From: Capitella teleta
Taxonomy: Eukaryota; Annelida; Polychaeta; Capitellidae
Assembly: GCA_000328365.1 (NCBI GenBank)
Contig: KB301771.1
Span: 28,985-92,984, forward strand
DNA: 64,000 nucleotides
Direction: 5' to 3'
Below are positions 12,028 through 22,400 of this stretch, one piece after another. The number at the start of each line of letters is the position of its first letter. Within the stretch, counting starts at the first letter, position 1. The position numbers and the translations under genes were made by a program. The notes under the pieces were generated by a model. The model made no database searches. It saw nothing but the letters and a program-made list of their open reading frames with translations, and was not told the origin of the DNA.

Positions 12028-15000
12028 GTACCCTGCAATGTTTTGATTTTTTGACAGCTGTCAAATTCTCTGAATGCTGAATGAGTTATTGATTGGTTCT
12101 TTCAACCAATAATGCTCATTTACTTCCCATGTTTAAATAATCCTGGCCTGAGTCTGGATCTGTTATATATTGAATAGTTACAGAATACTTCAAATTTGAA
12201 GTTAGCTCAACTTGATTTGTCTTGGGAGTTGGAGAAGTGCTTTTCATCTTTTGCCTTGGGTACTTGGGTATTGCGCATAATACATGTACTAGTATGACTT
12301 ATGCAGATGCATCATTGGATATATGTGATTATGTGTAGAATATATTATATGATTTATGAATATGAATCACCCTAAATTTATTTGTGTATTGGCTAAATGA
12401 TGATAATAAATATGATAGCAATGTTATTTCAATGTAATAGAGATGTTTATGCATGAGATTAAGGAATTCACAGATGGTGAAACACATTGGATATTTGGTA
12501 TTGAAAAATCCGGATGTTTAGACCAAGTATCAAATGTTAGAATATATAATACTTTGAAATGATATTTTCCTCTGTGACACACTGGGTGACCAATATCCTG
12601 CACCAGTACATGGAATGCAATTGATACGGATAATATTACTGATACCGCGAGTACATGTATATCTCACTGCTTATGATTTCCATGTTTTCAAGACATGATT
12701 TATTTTTACAGTTTGAGACGTACAGCAAACCCAAACTGCCAAGATCAGAGCGGAGAGACTCCCCTGCACCATGCAGCCCTCAATGGACATGGGTCAGCCA
12801 CCTTTGAGAACCTCCATGTACGATTGTTCATGTTTTATTCTCACAATAGAGAGGCAGTGTGCTCACTGGTTCGCTTTGAGGCATCCACCAACATCATGGA
12901 CAACAAAGGCTGCTTTCCTCTCCACCTGGCCGCCTTCAATGGGCATGCAGATATCTGCAAAATACTCCTCACCCAGGGCCCCTCCATAGCTAAGGTCAAT
13001 GAACAGGTCAGTCAGTGCAGGGGACCTTTAACAGCAATAGTGACCTCTTTGTATTGCAGAACCATGAAGGAGATACGCCTCTGCACTACGCTTGTCAGTT
13101 TGGTCATTCCGAAGTAGTCAATATTATACTTCAGGTTGGTTGAAGTTCTCACTGTAATGTATGATAATAATATTTATTTCTTGTAGCATGCGGCAGATGC
13201 GACCATTTGCAATTTAAAGAACGAGTCCCCGCTTGATCTTGCCTCCCAGTATGGTCGCCTTGAGACGGTGCAGATGTTACTGAGGAAGAATCCCTCTCTG
13301 CTGAATAACTCCACCCACGAGAGCTGCTCGTTACACTTGGCTGCTCGTCACGGTCACTTGAACGTTGTCCATTTGTTGCTAGACTCTGGGATGGACATCA
13401 ACGTACGTACGGACAAAGGGTCCGCTCTGCAGGAAGCAGCGTTCTTTGGGAGAATAGATGTCGTTCAACTTCTACTGCAGAGAGGTTAATTTTTTATTTT
13501 TTTTTGTTTTACCATCTGTGTTTAACTGCTTTCTTTGTGCAGGAATTGATACCCAGTCAACAGACTCTGGGAATAAAACAGTATTAGATCAGCTGACTGA
13601 ATTAGATTCGCAGAGATCGCTTGATATAGGAAAAGTCATTTTGAGTATGTATAGAATTGTCTTTTAAGGAGATACTGTTTATATTCTACTGAATGTTCCC
13701 AGATCACATTGAAGGCAAGGAAACCCCAAATAACCACTTACTGCGACAGAAAAGAGACACAGAAGATCTCATTCGCTTGAGCGTTTCAACCGAGAATTCC
13801 TCTTTAGACAACGATCATTCCTCAGTGATTTACACAAAATCTCAGCGTTTGAGTGCAGAGAAAGCGAGCTTGAAGTCCATCGGGAGTCGAGAGAGGTTCG
13901 CCATTGAATGAAGCTGTGTTATTGAAGAATTGAAAGTTTTATTTGATCAGCATCATCAGTAGTAACAGCCAGAGTGCGGCTTCTCTGCTGGATGAGAACA
14001 TGGACCCTATTTATGACACTCCAGCTCACTTGGGTCGACCCTTGTCCATTCCAAAAGGTACTTTTTAAGTCATTGTTGACTCGATTCTTATGTTTAATGC
14101 ACTCCAGGGAGCAAGAGACGCTCTGATGGCAGTGATCTGAGTGAGAGCCCCAACGGTTCTCCGCAGAGCAACTACCTCAGCTGTTCACCGAAAGGAAACA
14201 TGTTCAAGAATGCTGATACTCCCAAAAAGCCCCCTAGACGGAAATTGCAGAACAACTTGAGTAAAATTGTGCAGAGTGATGTGGATGCTGCTTTTCTGCT
14301 GCACCAGAACGGAAGATCTGAAGGTCATTCCAAGGAGGATCAGGTTAAGCGAAGGGCGTCCATGCCTGGGTCGACTGAAAGTCAGCCTGACAAATCTGAA
14401 CGGACGGAAAATAACAACAATTTATCAAAAGAACAAAATAAGGAGAGTTTGCAAGGTGAGAACACCTAATTTGCATCTCATGAACATGCAGATAATAATT
14501 TTACTACAGCTGAGAGACCTCCATCTCTGAACTTAGCTGACCGCCGTTCTCAAGTGACCCCTACCCCGCTGAGTCCCACCGGGTACGACCAACCCCCTAC
14601 CCCCGACCACCCTCCCCCTTCCCCCACTACTGCTGAGTTTGGAATCGCAGAGAGGATCCAATCCGTTGTGAGTAGAATTGTGCGCATTAACACTTTGGAC
14701 TCTTAATGTATCCGACTTCTCTGTTATTACTCTCTTAAGTGGTGAAGGAAAAATACTGAAGTGATCAAGTGTCACTTGCTTTGACTTAATTTACAGCTCC
14801 ATTTAAACGCTACTCAAATCACTGTTTGAGCTACTGTTGAGCACTCTTTTGATATTCGCGAGAGGATGTTTCAGCAATGTTGTTCATTTTTTTCAATTTT
14901 ATGTCAGACTCAACACGAGAAGCGAATGTCCAAAGATATGGAGACCATCACCGAGAAGCAGTACTTCCTTGAATCGCTCTCAAAGCTCGAACCTAAGGTG

Positions 15001-18000
15001 AAAGGTCACTCCAAGGGAACTGCTCCTGAACCTCCAATAGGTCAGTCTGGGTGGTTATCTTTCATGTTGGTTATGTAATCTTTTGCACAGTGAAAAGGTC
15101 GCCTCGTCAGCGGAGGGCGGCATCTCACATTGAGACCCCTACCCCAGCTCAGCGGGACATGAAGCGCATCTCAGCTCCAGTCATCAGTAGCACACAGTTT
15201 GACTCCTTGAAGGAAGAGGTCAAGGTCACGAAAGCGCAACTCAAGGACAAACGAATGAAGCCTGAAACAGCTCTTGACGAAAACGAAGAGTGGGCGCAGG
15301 TACTTCTTGATTTTTATCTCATTTGCATATTTGAATGCATACATTATATCGGAAAACTTTTGGTCGAAAAGATTTCAGACATTTTGTCGACCTGCGGTGG
15401 TCGCATGAGCGTGGCTGATTTCAAAGGATATGAGTATTTTGAGGAGCGCTTGAAACTGGTGTTTGCCAAAGAACAGCAAGGTAGCAACGCCCGCATGGCC
15501 ACAATGCACGCTCAAAGAGTACTAACATTGATCTTAATCAGAGTGCATCCTTTACTAATGATTAGGCTGATTATTAATGTATGATTTTTCCCTGGGTGTA
15601 GGTTGAGTGGTTAGGGCGGATCGTTTGTACATTTGCTCTCAAATTATTATAACAAACCCTGATTGGTTGATTTAAATCTGATTGACCTTTGCCCTTGCTG
15701 CTGATTGGCTGCTCTCTCAGATTGCAGACATAATGGCGTCTGTGGGAGGCGGCTTTGATTTGGAGTCTGTTCTTGTGAGAGAGTGGGAGGATGCTTTTGC
15801 TTCCACTTTTGGACAAGGTTTGGAGATTTCTCGAGAAAACAAATTTCATTCTCGCTTTGGTCAATGGTTGTTAATTAATTTTTCCATTGATTTAATTTTG
15901 GTGCTTTGTGTGCAGTGTTTCATATATTTTCCTATTAATGATTCAATATAGTTTTAGCATGTTTTTGTATGTTATTAAAGGTATGTTCATTAATTTGCTT
16001 GATTTAATTCTGTATATGCTGAGGTTTAAGTTGGTGGAATTCTAATCTTGAAATCCTGGGGTTCACAAAATAATCCTCTCTCATTTGTAGGATCAAAGGG
16101 AAACGTTACATCATGGTTAAAATCTCTTGGCCTGACACAGTACGAAAACTCCTTTCTCGCGAATGGGTTTGATGATCTTGCCTTCATGGGGTCCACCATC
16201 CTGGAAGAGCAGGATCTGCTTGAGATCGGCATCCTGGACGCGGCTCACCGCACTCTACTCATTGAATCTTGTCGCGCTCTTCCTCAGTTGAAGCCAATTG
16301 GTAGCAAGCACTGCTCCCCCCCCTGAAATTTACTGATTGTTCTTTGATTTCCCTCTAGAAGAAGTGACTGCACAATCGGTGCAACAGTGGCTGCAGTCGC
16401 TCAACCTCACTGTTTACTGGGACAGATTCAAGTCACACAACTTCACTGAAATGAGCCGCATACAAAAGATGTGGGACCTTGAGTTGAATAATGTGCTTGA
16501 TATACGACCCCTTGGTCATCGGAAGCGAATGCTTGCTTCATTGCGACAACTTTCTTCAGAGGGAGAAAGCAGCGGCGAAGAGTTCAAGGACTTCACAAGA
16601 ACACTCGTAAGAAGTTCATTTTAGGCTTTTATTCTTTTATTCAGTTTTTTTTTTTTTTTTTTGTTCACAGAATTGGAATTACGTTGATGATCCTGAAGAG
16701 TTGAATCTTTTCAAAGATTACACAAATCTGAAGCCTCATTCTAAACCTGACCAGGCTAGTTTCACTGTTACGTAATTCTTCCTCATTACAAAAATAGTGA
16801 AAATGTGTATTGAAAGTCAAATATTGTTTCTTAATGTGTCCTTAAAGACATTTGTGTTGGCATTTATTGTATAAATATATCAACAAGGCTCATTTGTTTG
16901 TACCTATCATGCTGAAGTACTCTGTAAGTTATCAGTTATCTATATTCAGAGCTTTTCTGAAAATTTGATTGCATGAATCACATCAACTATACCCTGGTAA
17001 ATATGTCATATTAATATCTACAGGTTCCAGAGAACGTTGACCTTCGACCTCCTCAAGTTTCCACGGAAACCAACATTCAGGAATGGCGTCACCAGCCGGA
17101 GGTGTTGATTCGTGGCACCTGTCGATATTCTGCTCAGGTAAATTCACATGGTTATATCCCATTGTTATATAATGTAAACTTGCTGTCATTCAAAATTACA
17201 TTATGATTCCAGTTTTTATGATACCGTTATCACTTCCAATCGAGTGCGTTATGCTTTTGGTCTTCTTTATGCCCTCCCTCAAATCCTTTGCTGTGCTTGA
17301 AACGACTTCGTTGTCAAGTTTAAGGTCGATCATAACGCACTCGTTTTAAGTCAGTAGTCGGCGGCATCTCATATTGGGCGGAGGGTCGGGTCAGGATAAA
17401 GCCACATGGCAAAAGGCCAGACCAGATAATAAACTATGATAGCTAATTTATTAACTACACAGTGTTTATTCCAGTATTTTCACAGGGCAGGGTTTTTCTA
17501 AAAGATTGAGGACAAGAAAAATATAGGGAAGCCGTACCGAAGGCACAGAAGTGTGCCCACGGGACACACGCTCGTGCGGTCCGGGGGCATGCTCCCCTGG
17601 GATTTTTACTAAAACCAAGCAGCGAAGTCCAAAATCTGGGCAGTTTGACAGGGATTTTCCTGACTTATAATAAAAAATACCAATACCTCACAAACAATGA
17701 AGACACGTTTTGTTTTCCGAATGTGATGTGTGTATATTTCCATATGTGATGTTCACTTTGTATCGACGTAACATTTTGGTTTCATCGGTTCATTATTTCA
17801 TTCCAGTACCTCGGTTCGACATTGGTTAAGGATTTACAGGGCACTGAATCGACAAAAGAAGCGATCGTCAAGATGAAGGTGCGTTATGAATATCATTCTC
17901 AAGTCAGGATTTTCACTCCAGTTCATAACGGTTCTTTTGACTGGCATTCCATCGATCGTCATAATCATAGCGCACTTGATGAAATATCCTCGTTCAATGT

Positions 18001-19381
18001 TGAAGCCAAAAGGACATGCTGTGCGTCACAATTATCAATCATGCATTGAGTATATTATAGATTGCAGTTGTCTGCTGTGAGTTCTTCAGTCTCAAGATGG
18101 TTTATCTCTGATAAAAGGAGTCTCGGGCAATACAATTAGGATTTTTATTTGCAAATCAAGCTCCTAACTGGGAAATTGATATTATATTTATTATTCGTAG
18201 CTTTTCATAGGAGTCATCACGGTGGTAGAACATAATTGCTGAGAATAATCCTTCGTATAATGTTCCCATAAAAGTTCTTATCATAATATCCCGAGAACCT
18301 AATTATCAGTTTTCAGCTAGAAGTATAGTAACATAGAGGAAGAAGAATTACTATTTCTCCATTATAGTACTGTACACCCCAGAGTCATAACGTGTCTTGC
18401 GGATCATTTTGTATGCGTGTCTCGGGTATAGCAGATCTCTGAACACTTGTCATATCAACCCTGACACCAAATCATGCAATTAGGGGGAGGGTCCCACCAT
18501 CGCTCTAAAAAGGGCGCTATGAATTTTTAGGGCTATAGAGACAAAAATAGTGTATGTTTTTTGGGGGAAAGTTAGCGATTTGTGTATGTTTCCACCTCTT
18601 GTCTAGTAGCCTTGCACATCTCCGTCGTTGTATGCTTATGCTGGGAAGAGAGGAAACATGCAATTATTATGAGTGAAGATAAACTTACTTGTGACGGGAT
18701 TCGATCTTGGACTGTACACCTGAAAGCACCACCGGTTTATCTGATTGCGCCAGCGCGGAATTCGATAAGTTATGTGTGCATTATAAGCACGGTGAATGCT
18801 AGGTCATTATAATATTTTAATGTGACCTGATAAGATGTGTGGTATTGGAGAAGCACGTGGCTTTGTTGTGTCACGTGACAACCGTTTAACTTGGCTTATG
18901 TTGAATATATTCTTCCGCGTTCGTGAGCGTTTTGGGGGTCCGGGTTAATATGACAAGTGTACCCAGATATCTTTTGCAATGCGCACATAAGTTGAACAAA
19001 CCGTGGATTAATGCAGGCATTGGCGTATAAATCTCGCGTATAAACGCGTCGAACATTTCATCCGTCGCTTTTCCTTTCTTTTTACGCTAAAAACATCGCC
19101 TGCGACTCGCTTCGACTGCCGTTCAAGGTCCCCCCTCCCCCCTCTCGGCGATGTCGCTGGGTGATTAATCTCGATGAGAGTGAATGTCTGTCATGATTCT
19201 TCCAAATGTTGGCCATTATACGCAGCGATGCTCTTCTTAACTCTGCAATTTGTCAGCTTTTAAAGCAGCGCCGAGAACGGCAACCAGAAACGCCGCCAGG
19301 CCATTTATCTTATTTTCGGCTTTTGGGGTTCCTTAAGGTGAGGAACGTTTTCGTTCGAAGTTCCTTCTTCTTCTTCTTCTT

Positions 19382-19421
<40 letters not shown>

Positions 19422-22400
19422 CATATGACTTGTGCCTGGTATATGTTCCTCCTCCTCCTCCGAATAGCCACTCCGCATAATGAAGACCCCCCGATCTCTA
19501 TGAACAGCGCCCATACGAATGCTAAGTCGCACTTTAAATAACTCTTGTGCTGCCTCATCATTCACTCTGTTCCTTTCTGACGCAACATACCGTTGCGCTG
19601 TTCGTTCGCGTTCTCTTGAGTATTTATTTTAATTTTGCAAACCAAATAGCCTCTGGCTGCTCGGCCTGTCTCTGGGGCCGGCTCTTTTGTCGCACTGGGG
19701 CTGGCCGTCGACAGATGTTCATATTTGGCCTTCATCATTCGCCTCTCTGCTCGATTTCGCTGCATTTTCTGCTCGTCAGAGTTCTTCTGCTGTGTCAGTC
19801 TCGTGGGGGGTCTCTCTGAGAACGCACCGAGCCCCCTCCCTCAACAAACCCCGCGTCATGAAAAACAGTGCGTTATGATTCCTTCTACCTTCTTCATTTT
19901 TGAATGTTTTTATTTTTTATCTTCTTCGTTCTCTGTCCGTCAATCTGTGTAATGTTAATGACTGCTCGTTGCTTTTCATTCATGTGTCAGCTAATTTCCT
20001 GCGCCTGTTGCGTTAAATATTGCGATCGCATTCGATTCAATTTCAATCGGGCGTCTTGCGGTGATCGTAATGACTGTGCTCTTTGTGTGCGCTTGACTCC
20101 TGACACTGATATGACTGGATGCTAAGTGAGTACGTTGATAGTCATCTGCGAGGGGATGGTCCGTAGGTCATGATTGAAATCGCTCTCTTGAGAGATTTCT
20201 TGTCACTCCCCGCGACAGTTTAGAAAACTTTGAATCAGTTCATTCTTCGTGTTTCTTTTTGGCCTCCTTGGATCAAAGACTGACCCTTGGGCAGTTGTGG
20301 GCAGTCGGGGGGCGGTGTGGTCGGACCTCCCTTCACGGAACGGAGCAGCTCCTGTTCTTAATGAACAAATACGCTACGCCGATCATTGCTAGGCGATAAG
20401 CATGCACCCACTAAACGGCCCGTCTCACCGCAAGCGAAGCGTAGACGGCGCCAGTTAATTTGATGAAATTAAATTAACCGCCTGGAATCACTCGGCTCGT
20501 TCATCTTCTCCATTTAACCACTTGCTCAATGCAATTCGACTCTTAAAGCCTTGAAATTAGCTGAATTCTCGCGGTTTTCTCCTCGGCCGTTTCGCGCCAT
20601 TCTCTCCTCTGAATGCAATCTCTGTGACGATCCTTTTCTTTGCGATGGTCGCGTCGCGCCATTTCTTGCGTTTGCCATTTTCTTGGTCGGCATTAAATCC
20701 GCCATGACAGATGCCCAAGTCTGCTCCCGCCATGATTTTTCAGTCGCCGCGTCCAAAGCGGAAGTAACGCCGTGATCGACGAGGCTGCCCCCTAGCGGGC
20801 AGTCTAACAATCAAATCTCCTCTCCATGCGACACTGCGCTCGGTTTGCGCGCGCAGTCTGCTTGTCTTTAATGCGACGACATCGTTATTGCGTTGCCTGA
20901 CGACGACGAAGACGCGGTTGATGACGAGATTGACGCCGCAGCCTGAGGCATTGTAGCGCGTATGTCAGGGCGTTTCACGTCAACGCGTTAATCACTTGTA
21001 AAATCTAATTAGAAAGAGCGTGTAATCGCCCGGGGGGAATCAAATCTCTCGTTGCCGCCTCAAAGAACCTGCCGTCAAATCGGTCAGAAAATGATAAAAG
21101 CCCCGTCTGCATAGCTCCCCATACATAAGAGACACCGTCTCTGCTCCCTTTGCCAGTCGCCCTAGTATACGCAAGCAGGCTGCTCGGATTTAAGCCAGTA
21201 TAAAACGAGGATTATGTAGAAAAAATGGCATGACATTTTTTTTTTTTTTTCTGTCTCTGCCCCCTATTTGTAATGGAGGCTATGCGCTGTGAAATTTGCG
21301 CTTCACTGGAGAAGATGCGTCGCCAACCCGAACGTTGTGTTTTACGGATATTTCTTTCTCACCCACCCGATCTGCGTGTTTCTGCTTACAGAAGTCGACG
21401 GAAAGCTTGTGTAAGGTTCCAACCATCATTCTGTGCATTTCGTACAAAGGGGTTAAGTTCATCGACGCAAAAGACAAGGTAAGACACGCCGTCTCTTAGC
21501 AACCACGTTTTCACTTGTCCATGTCGTCACCAAGGAAACGGAGCACGTGATCTGCGAGCATGAAATCAACAACATCTTCTGCGCGTGTCAGGATGGCGAG
21601 AACCTCAACTTCTTCGCGTACATCACCAAGGACCATGCTCAACACTACTGCCACGTGTTCAGCGTTAGAAACACGGTAATCACTCATTAACATAATTTAT
21701 TAAAGATTCCATTCATATGTTGGCAATTTGCAATCATCATCATCATGAGCTTTCAATGCTATGGCGCAATATATTCCGAGCTTTTATTATTGCATATATG
21801 CATGCAGTGTCGATGGGTTACATGCAGACATCCAGTGTGTATAGAATACTGATTATACTATTATTAAAGTACCCCAACAGAGAAGGCAACCCCGGTCCCG
21901 GGCTTCTGTAGAGCCCATGTTAGATGTACTGTAAATATGAACGCAGTTACGTCTGAACAGAGACACAGTCTACCATTTGCTTCTGTCTTCCCCGTTTTTC
22001 GTTTCATTTGTATTGTTTGTTTTTTTTTTGTTTTTTTTTGTTGTTGTTTTTTTTGTTGTTTTTTTTTTTTTTTTCATTTGTTTTCTATTTTGTCCATTTC
22101 GGCCAATATTTCTTGTCCGTGGAAATACACTCTCTCGACCTGTATGTAAATCAGTCGCTCTTTATTCTTTCTCGCTTCGTTGTTAACACGACTTAATGAG
22201 CCGAGCAAATTTCATGAAAACCCGCTCGTAAAGATTTCGTTTTCGTTGAATTATCACTGCATGTCGATCGTGAGTTCCTTCGCGAGGAGGCACCGCCTGC
22301 TGAAAACGACGCAAATCTCTGATTTAACGCCGCTTGCTCTTTTCGCACAATGCACGCTGCCAATATTTCACAAAGCTTTTTGAAGATATCATTGATTTTT

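Larger units (their letters stand above)
11556..12110. repeat. Duplicated 25-bp word around ANKS1 exon 1
   Basis: TTATTGATT(C/G)GTTCTTTCAACCAAT occurs at 11556-11580 and 12086-12110. The second copy is a hairpin (ATTGGTT-CTTTC-AACCAAT). Both carry a CCAAT box. They lie on either side of exon 1. Confidence 0.75.
17879..21391 (+). other. ANKS1 intron 18 (3.5 kb)
   Basis: No exon was recognised. It contains a tRNA-like SINE piece (about 18690-18760), a TTC/TG microsatellite (19362-19420) and a CpG-richer part from about 18.9 to 21.2 kb that may be regulatory. Confidence 0.6.
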
